From Oscillospiraceae bacterium (GTDB taxonomy: Bacteria > Bacillota_A > Clostridia > Oscillospirales > Ruminococcaceae), in NCBI GenBank assembly GCA_017848205.1, contig JAGDDO010000474.1, forward strand, positions 1 through 8,701: a stretch of DNA of 8,701 bases, written 5' to 3'. Under the pieces are notes generated by a model. It worked only from the letters and a program-made list of their open reading frames with translations, did not search any database and was not told the origin of the DNA. Positions 1-5,680 of the stretch are shown one piece after another. Within the stretch, counting starts at the first letter, position 1. Each line of letters opens with the position of its first letter. Both the position numbers and the translations under genes were made by a program.

Positions 1-2057
1 CATTTATCCGTATAGCAGACGACGGATGCGGCATAGCTTACGAAGATGTTCCGAAGGCATTTCTTCGTCATGCGACCAGCAAGATAAAGGATGCGGATGA
101 CCTTAACAGCATTCTTACTCTCGGATTCAGAGGAGAGGCTCTTGCTTCCGTATGCGCTGTTTCGAAAACGGATATCATGACAAAGCAGGCAGCCGATGAG
201 CTCGGTACTCATTACACTATCGAGGGTTCTGAGGAAAAACTTTACGAGCAGAGCGGCTGCCCTGACGGTACCACAATTATAATACGTGACCTCTTCTACA
301 ACGTCCCTGCACGACAGAAGTTCATGAAAAAGGATGCTGTCGAAGGCAATATGGTAGCCGGAATAGTGAACAAGATAGCAATGTCACATCCGGAGATAGC
401 CTTCAAGTTCATACGTGACAACAAGCTTGAATTCAGCACTGCCGGAGACGGAAAAATGTATTCGGCAATGTTTGCAGTTTACGGCAGGACCTTTGCCGGT
501 GACATGATACCTGTTGACTATGAGCAGGACGGGATTCACGTATCAGGATTTACGGTGAAGCCTCTCTATTCCAAAGCCAACAGAAGCTTTCAGAATTTCT
601 TTGTAAATGACCGTTACGTAAAATCATCTGTCTGCGCCTCGGCAGTGGAGGAAGCATACAAAGGCGCTATAATGACAGGAAAATTTCCTGCCTGCGTTCT
701 TAAACTGGATATAGCACCTGATACTATTGACGTAAACGTTCATCCGGCCAAGCTGGAAATACGTTTTTCCGACGAGCGTCCGGTCTACGACTGCCTTTTC
801 TTTGCGATAAAGTCAGCGCTTATGAAAGCCGGTCTTGTCTATGACTTCCAGCTTAAACCTCCTTCAAAGCCATCCGGCACTTCCGAAGAATATGTGCAGC
901 AGAAACTTCCTGATGTTTCTGCTTCCGAAAATTCTCAGGCTGCAGTATCAACTTCCGGAAATACACCTGCATCGTCAGGGACTGCTTCTGAAACAGGTTC
1001 GAATGTTCCGGTTTCAGCTAATGAAACTGTTTCAGGTACAGCAGGAAACACTGATAATATTTCGCGTCCGGTAAATGTTCAGAATAACGGAACAACGTTT
1101 ACCGGAAATTCAGATAAACGTGCGGACCGAAGCGTGGCACTTAATTCATCTTCATCGGTTCCGTCAGTAACTTATGTTCATCCTTCTCCTGTGACAGCTG
1201 ACAAGGAGGTAAGCGGTGATCAGCCTGACGAAGCAGTAAGTACAGCAGCGGCACAGAGTTCCGGTTTTGAGGCTTCAGAAAATGAAGACGTTACCGGGGC
1301 AGATAAAACCAATACTGCCGCTTCGGTATCAGAAACTGCAGTCCCGGAGACATCTTCTTGCGCAGGTCCGGCGGCAGATCAGAATGTATGCGAAGATGAT
1401 GCTCTTTCTGAAAAATATCAGTTTATTACAGGAAGTGCGCTTAAAAAGAAGGAAAATACTGAACCGGAAATAAAAGAGCCGGAAAGGCCGCAGGTGCGTC
1501 TTGTGGGCGAAGTCTTCGGCGGATTTGTCATCTCGGAAATTGAAGACAAAATGGTAGTCATCGACAAGCATGCGGCTCATGAGCGTATAATCTACGAAAG
1601 ACTGAAAGCTGAAAATAAGGTAAACCCGAGTCAGCTTGTGCTCTGTCCGACGGGACTTCTTCTTTCTCTTGATGAAGTTGAAGCTCTTAAGGAAAATAAC
1701 GAAGTCATTGAAAACATGGGCTTCAGCCTTGATTATTCCAGCAGTCCGTATGTCTCAGTAAAGGCTATGCCGGTGATCCTTGCAGAACTTAACATGGATG
1801 AAGTCATACCGGAGCTTGCTGAAAACTTCAGAAACAACAGACGTGATCCGCGTCCTGAAGCGATAGATGACATCTACCATACAATGGCATGCAAGGCTGC
1901 GATAAAAATGAACGACAAAAACAATGACATGGAACTGAAACAGCTGGTCGAAGACGTATATTTCGACGACAGGATACGTCACTGCCCTCACGGAAGACCG
2001 GTAATGTTCATCATTTCAAAATATGATTTTGAAAAGCAGTTCCGGAGAATAGTGTAA
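1..2057 (+). CDS. mutL: DNA mismatch repair protein MutL, 5'-truncated by window edge
   Basis: MutL couples mismatch recognition by MutS to strand incision. The frame is open from base 3, so the real start lies upstream and roughly 60 residues are missing; 684 residues are visible. The GHKL ATPase part shows ADDGCGI (visible residues 5-11), HATSKI (23-28) and GFRGEALASV (41-50). The transducer domain has DVNVHPAKLEIRF. A Ser/Thr/Ala-rich, low-complexity linker spans about residues 288-495 (bases 864-1490), followed by the C-terminal dimerisation and endonuclease domain from about residue 499. That domain has the nuclease motif DKHAAHERIIYE (bases 1563-1598), ACKAAIKMND (from 1887) and CPHGRP (1983-2000). 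This metal-binding set is known from nicking MutL proteins of bacteria without MutH. QLVLCP (1632-1649) sits where the beta-clamp-binding motif is expected. The linker is unusually long for the family. The identification is firm. Confidence 0.97.
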   Translation, partial: FIRIADDGCGIAYEDVPKAFLRHATSKIKDADDLNSILTLGFRGEALASVCAVSKTDIMTKQAADELGTHYTIEGSEEKLYEQSGCPDGTTIIIRDLFYNVPARQKFMKKDAVEGNMVAGIVNKIAMSHPEIAFKFIRDNKLEFSTAGDGKMYSAMFAVYGRTFAGDMIPVDYEQDGIHVSGFTVKPLYSKANRSFQNFFVNDRYVKSSVCASAVEEAYKGAIMTGKFPACVLKLDIAPDTIDVNVHPAKLEIRFSDERPVYDCLFFAIKSALMKAGLVYDFQLKPPSKPSGTSEEYVQQKLPDVSASENSQAAVSTSGNTPASSGTASETGSNVPVSANETVSGTAGNTDNISRPVNVQNNGTTFTGNSDKRADRSVALNSSSSVPSVTYVHPSPVTADKEVSGDQPDEAVSTAAAQSSGFEASENEDVTGADKTNTAASVSETAVPETSSCAGPAADQNVCEDDALSEKYQFITGSALKKKENTEPEIKEPERPQVRLVGEVFGGFVISEIEDKMVVIDKHAAHERIIYERLKAENKVNPSQLVLCPTGLLLSLDEVEALKENNEVIENMGFSLDYSSSPYVSVKAMPVILAELNMDEVIPELAENFRNNRRDPRPEAIDDIYHTMACKAAIKMNDKNNDMELKQLVEDVYFDDRIRHCPHGRPVMFIISKYDFEKQFRRIV

Positions 2058-2112
2058 GAAAAATACCTCTCTTACAGCAGCCCGTTCTGCACCGGAAATG
2101 CGAAAGAAGGCT

Positions 2113-2158
2113 ATACGGAGTTTTTCCGTATCCCGGGGTGCTGATCTTTGTTCAGCAC
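2113..2158 (+). other. Two tandem stem-loops between mutL and miaA
   Basis: The 134-base gap holds two perfect stem-loops. The first pairs ATACGGA (2113-2119) with TCCGTAT (2125-2131) around a 5-base loop. The second pairs GTGCTGA (2138-2144) with TCAGCAC (2152-2158) around a 7-base loop. Neither is followed by a clear T-run, so a classical intrinsic terminator is not supported. They could be an RNA processing or stability element in the mutL-miaA transcript, or a decayed intergenic repeat. I saw no convincing promoter for miaA in this gap. Confidence 0.5.
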
Positions 2159-2179
2159 TTACGCAGTAAACGATAAACC

Positions 2180-2184
2180 GGAGG
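2180..2184 (+). promoter_or_regulatory. Ribosome binding site that fixes the miaA GTG start
   Basis: GGAGG lies seven bases before the GTG at 2192. With this ideal spacing, and with the P-loop beginning only nine residues into the protein, the GTG is the correct start rather than a later ATG. Confidence 0.85.
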
Positions 2185-2191
2185 AATACCA

Positions 2192-3133
2192 GTGAAACCA
2201 CGAATACTTGTAATAGCAGGGCCGACTGCATCCGGAAAAACGGCACTCGGTGTGGAAATGGCGCTTAAGTATAACGGCGAGGTCATTTCAGCAGATTCCA
2301 TGCAGATCTACAAAGGCATGGACGTTGCCACCGCCAAGCCGACCACGGAGGAAATGAAGGGAGTTCCGCATCACCTTATAGGATTTCTCGACCGGACCGT
2401 GAATTTTTCCGTTGCTGACTATGTAGCTCTTGCCACGGAAAAAGCGGAGGATATTATTTCAAGAGGAAAGCTGCCGATAGTGGTCGGAGGAACGGGACTT
2501 TATATTTCTTCCTTTGTAAACAACATTCAGTTTCCTGAAATAAAAGGGGACGGAGAGATAAGAAAGCGCCTTACGGAGGAAGCAGAGAAATTCGGAAACG
2601 CCTATCTGCTTGAAAGGCTGAGAAAGTGTGATCCGGAGACTGCCGCCGAACTTCATGAAAATGATCTTGGCAGAGTAAGAAGAGCTCTCGAAGTCTTTGA
2701 AGCCACCGGCAGAAAGATGAGCGATATAAAACGCGAGAGCACTCTTGTGGAATCGCCGTTTGAATTTCTTTCCACGGCCATAACCTATGATGACAGGCAG
2801 GTGCTTTACGACCGTATCAACCGCCGTGTTGACATAATGAAGGAAAACGGCCTTGTGGATGAGGCCTATGAGATATATAGGGAGAGCGGCACGGGAAGAA
2901 CGGCACATCAGGCTATCGGGTGCAAGGAACTGGCACCTTATTTTGAAAACAGAGCCTCACTTGAAGAGTGCCTTGACAAGGTGAAGCAGGAGACCAGAAG
3001 GTACGCAAAAAAGCAGCTTACCTGGTTAAAAAAAGAGCCGTATATATGCTGGATGGAAGGCAGTAAAGATTCTGACATAAATTTTTTTATAAAAAAATGT
3101 GAAAATATTATAGCCAAGAAGGATTTTTTGTGA
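2192..3133 (+). CDS. miaA: tRNA dimethylallyltransferase (tRNA A37 prenylation)
   Basis: MiaA transfers the dimethylallyl group from dimethylallyl diphosphate to N6 of adenosine 37 in tRNAs that read codons starting with U; this is the first step towards ms2i6A37. The 313 residues are a normal full length. Visible motifs are the P-loop GPTASGKT (residues 10-17), ISADSMQIYKGMD with the catalytic aspartate region, VGGTGLYIS, the tRNA-contact segment TAHQAIGCKEL, and the C-terminal RRYAKKQLTWLKK typical of the family. It starts with GTG behind a strong GGAGG. Its last codons are very AT-rich, and the stop codon overlaps the -10 region of the hfq promoter. The position between mutL and hfq matches the widespread mutL-miaA-hfq order. 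Confidence 0.97.
   Translation: MKPRILVIAGPTASGKTALGVEMALKYNGEVISADSMQIYKGMDVATAKPTTEEMKGVPHHLIGFLDRTVNFSVADYVALATEKAEDIISRGKLPIVVGGTGLYISSFVNNIQFPEIKGDGEIRKRLTEEAEKFGNAYLLERLRKCDPETAAELHENDLGRVRRALEVFEATGRKMSDIKRESTLVESPFEFLSTAITYDDRQVLYDRINRRVDIMKENGLVDEAYEIYRESGTGRTAHQAIGCKELAPYFENRASLEECLDKVKQETRRYAKKQLTWLKKEPYICWMEGSKDSDINFFIKKCENIIAKKDFL
3081..3098. repeat. Perfect 18-bp A/T palindrome in the miaA 3' end
   Basis: ATTTTTTTATAAAAAAAT is identical to its own reverse complement. It encodes part of the sequence NFFIKK near the MiaA C-terminus. It lies about 48-65 bases before the predicted hfq transcription start, the zone where A/T-rich UP elements contact the RNA polymerase alpha subunit. 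The UP-element role is inferred. Confidence 0.6.
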
Positions 3134-3139
3134 TATAAT
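3111..3139 (+). promoter_or_regulatory. Promoter for hfq, extended -10, overlapping the miaA stop
   Basis: A consensus -10 TATAAT (3134-3139) is preceded by TGA, giving the extended form TGnTATAAT (3131-3139). The TG belongs to the miaA stop codon. Seventeen bases upstream is TAGCCA (3111-3116), which matches TTGACA at four of six positions. A start near 3146 would give a leader of about 120 bases before hfq. This is the best promoter in the window, and it would let hfq and the coupled genes behind it be expressed independently of mutL and miaA. Confidence 0.75.
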
Positions 3140-3145
3140 AATATC

Positions 3146-3268
3146 TATGTAGGCAAAAACAAAAAACAGAAAGAATAAAAAAACTGATTTTTAAGCCGCA
3201 TTTAGTGCAGAATCTGCGGCACATGTTTATTTGTTTTAATTTTTTTATCTGCAGAAAAGGAGTTTAAT
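3146..3268 (+). promoter_or_regulatory. Structured, A-rich hfq 5' leader
   Basis: The leader opens with a tract at 3155-3183 in which 24 of 29 bases are A. Next is a stem-loop, GCCGCA (3195-3200) with TGCGGC (3215-3220), and then a U-rich stretch ending in seven T (3240-3246). ATAAAAAAA (3175-3183) can pair with TTTTTTTAT (3240-3248), closing the stem-loop just before the AAGGAG ribosome binding site (3257-3262). TGCAGA (3206-3211) can alternatively pair with TCTGCA (3248-3253). The stem-loop followed by a T-rich stretch could also act as a leaky terminator. A-rich RNA is a known Hfq ligand, so autoregulation is possible but unproven. Confidence 0.45.
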
Positions 3269-3514
3269 ATGAACAAACAGTTGAATTTGCAGGATGTATT
3301 TCTTAATCAGGCGAGAAAAGAAAAGATCTCAATTACAATTTACCTTACAAACGGTTTCCAGTTCAAGGGTATGGTAAAGGGCTTCGACAGCTACATTGTA
3401 ATTCTTGATCAGGACGGAAAGCAGAGCATGGTTTACAAGCATGCGATTTCCACAATTATCCCTTCAAGACACATCTCGATCCTTGACAATACATCTGCTG
3501 AAAAGGCTGAATAA
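3269..3514 (+). CDS. hfq: RNA-binding chaperone Hfq
   Basis: Hfq forms a hexameric Sm-like ring that binds small RNAs and mRNAs. The 81-residue protein has the N-terminal [15 protein letters not shown] with the uridine-pocket residues Q8 and D9 and a basic rim patch RKEK at 16-19. The Sm1 strand region includes [13 protein letters not shown] and GFDSYIVIL. Sm2 is the signature YKHAIST (56-62), followed by IIPSRHISI. The C-terminal tail after the Sm core is only about 12 residues, as in other Gram-positive Hfq proteins. ATG follows AAGGAG by six bases. The stop TAA shares its last A with the ATG of the next gene, suggesting translational coupling. The gene has its own predicted promoter inside the miaA end. 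Confidence 0.97.
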   Translation: MNKQLNLQDVFLNQARKEKISITIYLTNGFQFKGMVKGFDSYIVILDQDGKQSMVYKHAISTIIPSRHISILDNTSAEKAE

Positions 3515-4776
3515 TGAATACACGTACAGCTAAGCTTCTGCTTGCGATCCTTGTGTTGTTCCTGATGCTTACTGTCATAAACGTTGTGGTTCATATTTTT
3601 AAAAATGATTATGTTACGGAAACGGCTGTGGCTGTGTCTGCGTCAAACGCAGTTTCATTCAAGGGAGTCTACATCCGGGATGAGCAGATCATAGAGTATA
3701 AAGGGAAAGGCGTTATCAGCTATGCAGTCGATGACGGCGGAAGGCTGAGTTCCGGTGAGACCGCAGCTTATGTTTACAACGATGAAAAACAGATCCGCAT
3801 CAATGAAAAGATAGCAGAGATCGACGCTGAGATAGCAGTTCTGAACAAGATACAGAACCCTGGTACACAGGAAGTTGACCAGCCGGCCTATCTGGCGGGA
3901 CTTATCGAAAATGCCTATAAGAACATAATCGCATACAAGGAAGCAGGCGACCTTGAAAAACTCAGGAGTGAAAAGGAAGAACTTGTTATCTACCTCAGTA
4001 CCATGCAGTACGTTACACAGGAGATACTTAATTTTTCCGACAAAATAGCGAGCCTCAAGACTGAAAGACATAATCTTGAAAGTCAGCAGGTCGATCCTAT
4101 TGACACTATTCCTGTTCCGAATTCGGCGTATTTTGTCAGCTACACTGACGGATATGAAAACATACTTAATTTCAGCAAGGCAGAAACACTTACCGCGAGT
4201 GAAATAAAAAGCGTTACAGACATCAACGGCGCAAAGAAAGATTACGGCATAGGAAAGATCATCAACGGTTACACCTGGAAAATCGCAGGTGTCATTGAGG
4301 ATCCTCGTGACTATTTCAAGGACGGGAAAAAAATAAAGCTTTATTTTCCTTCAAGCGGCAATACCATAGATGCGGTCATTGAAAAGATCCGTCCTGCTGA
4401 AACTGATAATCAGAATGAAAAAATTATAATCATAAACTGCACGGACATGTCATATGATTTTGTTCAGCATCGTGTCGAGACCATTGAAATACAGGATGAG
4501 GAATACAAGGGAATACGCATCCCGCGTGAGGCCATCATTGTAAAGGAAATGGAGATCGAAAAGCGTAATCCGGAGACCGATGCAATAGAAATGGTCAAAA
4601 CAGGTGTCCGCGGTGTTTATATAAAACAGGGCGAAAAGGTCACATTCAAACTGATCGATGAGATCTTCCAGGACGAAGACTACATCGTTTCACGTGTCAG
4701 ACCGGAGAGCAAATACGTTCAGCTTTACGATGACACTATTGTTTCAGGTGTTTCAGTGGGAGGCGATTTGGAATGA
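3514..4776 (+). CDS. HlyD-like membrane-anchored adaptor protein, no transporter partner in view
   Basis: The 420-residue protein starts with a short basic segment and one hydrophobic helix (about 8-29) without a cleavage or lipobox motif, so it should be anchored with the rest outside. About residues 64-88 resemble the first half of a lipoyl or barrel-sandwich hybrid domain. A largely helical, charged segment (about 90-195) looks like a coiled-coil hairpin. SAYFVSYTDGYENIL (about 202-216) looks like the returning half, followed by beta-rich domains with IRIPREAI and a C-terminal GVYIKQGEKVTFKL. This order is that of HlyD-type periplasmic adaptor proteins. No ABC or RND pump gene is present in the window. 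The start codon overlaps the hfq stop by one base, with a weak AAAGG upstream. The end overlaps yggS by four bases. Family assignment is by architecture; the function is unknown and may relate to the cell envelope or division. Confidence 0.75.
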   Translation: MNTRTAKLLLAILVLFLMLTVINVVVHIFKNDYVTETAVAVSASNAVSFKGVYIRDEQIIEYKGKGVISYAVDDGGRLSSGETAAYVYNDEKQIRINEKIAEIDAEIAVLNKIQNPGTQEVDQPAYLAGLIENAYKNIIAYKEAGDLEKLRSEKEELVIYLSTMQYVTQEILNFSDKIASLKTERHNLESQQVDPIDTIPVPNSAYFVSYTDGYENILNFSKAETLTASEIKSVTDINGAKKDYGIGKIINGYTWKIAGVIEDPRDYFKDGKKIKLYFPSSGNTIDAVIEKIRPAETDNQNEKIIIINCTDMSYDFVQHRVETIEIQDEEYKGIRIPREAIIVKEMEIEKRNPETDAIEMVKTGVRGVYIKQGEKVTFKLIDEIFQDEDYIVSRVRPESKYVQLYDDTIVSGVSVGGDLE

Positions 4777-5468
4777 AAACACAGTTTGATTATGTTGACG
4801 AAAACTACAGACGAATTATAAACAATGTTAATGAGGCGAAGGAACGCTACGGCCGTTCCGGCGACAGCATTCAGGTAATGGCAGTTACCAAAACCGTGGA
4901 TGCAGATATCGTAAATCACGCCATTTCGTCATGCGGCATAAGTCTTCTGGGCGAAAACAGGGTGCAGGAATATCTTTCAAAAAAGGATGCCTATCTTCCT
5001 GCGACCGTACATTTCATCGGAGGACTTCAGACCAACAAGGTCAAGTATATTATCGATTCCGTTGACATGATACAGTCGGTGGACAGTCTTAAACTGGCTT
5101 CCGAGATAAACAAACATGCCGGTCGCATCGGCAAGATACAGGACGTGCTTGTTGAAGTTAATATAGGCGGTGAGGAATCCAAGGGCGGAGTAAGTCCTGA
5201 GGAGCTTTCCGAACTCATATATGCCATGGCGGAACTTCCGAACATAAAGGTACAGGGCCTCATGACCATACCGCCGCCGCATGATCCGGAAAAATTTCTG
5301 GGAAGAATGCAGGAATTATATATTGACATTTCAGAAAAAAGAATAGATAATATTAATATGAGTTTTTTGTCGATGGGTATGTCCGGAGACTATGAACTCG
5401 CCGTTAAATACGGTTCAAATATCCTCCGTATAGGAAGTGCCCTGTTCGGTGCAAGAATATACAGATAG
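4773..5468 (+). CDS. yggS: YggS/PROSC family pyridoxal phosphate homeostasis protein (YlmE-like)
   Basis: Members of this family bind pyridoxal 5'-phosphate in a single TIM-barrel domain and help maintain the cellular supply of the cofactor and amino/keto acid balance; no enzymatic reaction is established. The 231 residues are a normal length. Visible family motifs are VMAVTKTV with the cofactor lysine K40, LLGENRVQEYLSK, FIGGLQTNKVKY, VLVEVNIGGEESKGG, VQGLMTIPP and the C-terminal phosphate-binding part LSMGMSGDYELAV and RIGSALFGAR. The usual histidine in FIGHLQ is a glycine here. Translation starts at the ATG of an ATGA overlap with the HlyD-like gene, with GGGAGG (4758-4763) nine bases before it. 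In Firmicutes this gene (ylmE) commonly precedes sepF, as it does here across a 212-base gap. Confidence 0.95.
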   Translation: MKTQFDYVDENYRRIINNVNEAKERYGRSGDSIQVMAVTKTVDADIVNHAISSCGISLLGENRVQEYLSKKDAYLPATVHFIGGLQTNKVKYIIDSVDMIQSVDSLKLASEINKHAGRIGKIQDVLVEVNIGGEESKGGVSPEELSELIYAMAELPNIKVQGLMTIPPPHDPEKFLGRMQELYIDISEKRIDNINMSFLSMGMSGDYELAVKYGSNILRIGSALFGARIYR

Positions 5469-5536
5469 CATTATATTTATATAGACTGCTCTTTATCATT
5501 TTTCGCACACGGTGATAGAGAAGGCATACTAAGGAA

Positions 5537-5562
5537 ACGCTGGTTTATTCATAAATCAGCGT
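5537..5562. repeat. Hairpin 1 of the intergenic element
   Basis: ACGCTGGTTTAT (5537-5548) is an inverted repeat of ATAAATCAGCGT (5551-5562) with one G-T position that is a wobble pair in RNA. Only two bases separate the arms, so the innermost pairs would open to form the loop. Confidence 0.8.
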
Positions 5563-5593
5563 GGGGTACGGGGCGAAGTCCCGTAGTCTCCCC
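5563..5593. repeat. Hairpin 2 of the intergenic element, loop GCGAAGT
   Basis: TACGGG (5567-5572) pairs with CCCGTA (5580-5585) around the loop GCGAAGT. GGGG (5563-5566) can extend the stem with CCCC (5590-5593), leaving GTCT bulged. Confidence 0.8.
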
Positions 5594-5596
5594 ATC

Positions 5597-5623
5597 CGTA
5601 AATACGGCGAAGTCGTATTTACG
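5597..5623. repeat. Hairpin 3 of the intergenic element, loop GCGAAGT
   Basis: CGTAAATACG (5597-5606) pairs perfectly over 10 bp with CGTATTTACG (5614-5623). The seven-base loop GCGAAGT is identical to that of hairpin 2 although the stems differ completely. Confidence 0.85.
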
Positions 5624-5661
5624 ATTTAATCGGTGTTTCCCTAATCTTATTATTTGAGTGC

Positions 5662-5670
5662 GAGGAAAGG
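5662..5670 (+). promoter_or_regulatory. Ribosome binding site that fixes the sepF ATG start
   Basis: GAGGAAAGG ends ten bases before the ATG at 5681. An in-frame TTG at 5654 would place this site inside the coding region and add nine residues, SARKGYKK among them, ahead of the conserved amphipathic helix. The ATG is therefore preferred. Confidence 0.75.
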
Positions 5671-5680
5671 ATATAAAAAA

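Larger units (their letters stand above)
5529..5644. mobile_element. MITE-like intergenic repeat element between yggS and sepF
   Basis: A 108-base segment (5533-5640) begins GGAAACGCTG and ends CGGTGTTTCC. These ends are inverted repeats matching at 8 of 10 positions, and both mismatches are G-U compatible in RNA. The segment is flanked on each side by CTAA (5529-5532 and 5641-5644), which could be a 4-bp target duplication. Inside are three hairpins in a row. It encodes no protein. The combination of terminal inverted repeats, possible target duplication and palindromic interior suggests a miniature inverted-repeat or similar dispersed element. Copy number elsewhere in the genome cannot be seen from here. 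Confidence 0.6.

Noticed and set aside
835..1473. Plus-strand alternative frames inside the mutL linker
   Set aside because: They arise from low-complexity codons in the linker, lack ribosome binding sites and resemble no known protein.
1505..1514. GGGCGAAGTC in mutL, matching part of hairpin 2 of the sepF leader element
   Set aside because: It encodes conserved MutL residues (VGEVF) and has neither the flanking stems nor the terminal repeats, so the match is best explained by chance.
2101..2170. mutL-miaA stem-loops as a second, degraded copy of the sepF leader element
   Set aside because: The general pattern of adjacent hairpins is similar, but the loop GCGAAGT and the GGAAAC ends are missing, so homology is not supported.
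2459..2908. 149-codon open frame on the minus strand inside miaA
   Set aside because: It lies entirely antisense to a gene with clear MiaA motifs, shows no recognisable domain, and has no supporting ribosome binding site or spacing.
3655..4071. 138-codon minus-strand open frame inside the HlyD-like gene
   Set aside because: The hydrophobic, Cys/Phe-rich composition is the expected reverse reading of charged helical codons; it is a shadow of the sense gene.
4977..5329. Two overlapping minus-strand open frames inside yggS
   Set aside because: Both are antisense to conserved YggS motifs and overlap each other in different frames, so neither is a credible gene.
5489..5520. Possible terminator after yggS (TATCA/TGATA pairing)
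   Set aside because: The stem is only five pairs with bulges, the loop is long and no T-run follows it.
5625..5653. Possible sepF promoter with -10 TATTAT
   Set aside because: The -35 region is poor, and the implied start would leave almost no leader before the ribosome binding site.
5654..5680. TTG start adding nine residues to SepF
   Set aside because: It would put the ribosome binding site inside the gene and precede the conserved amphipathic helix, which begins at the ATG at 5681.
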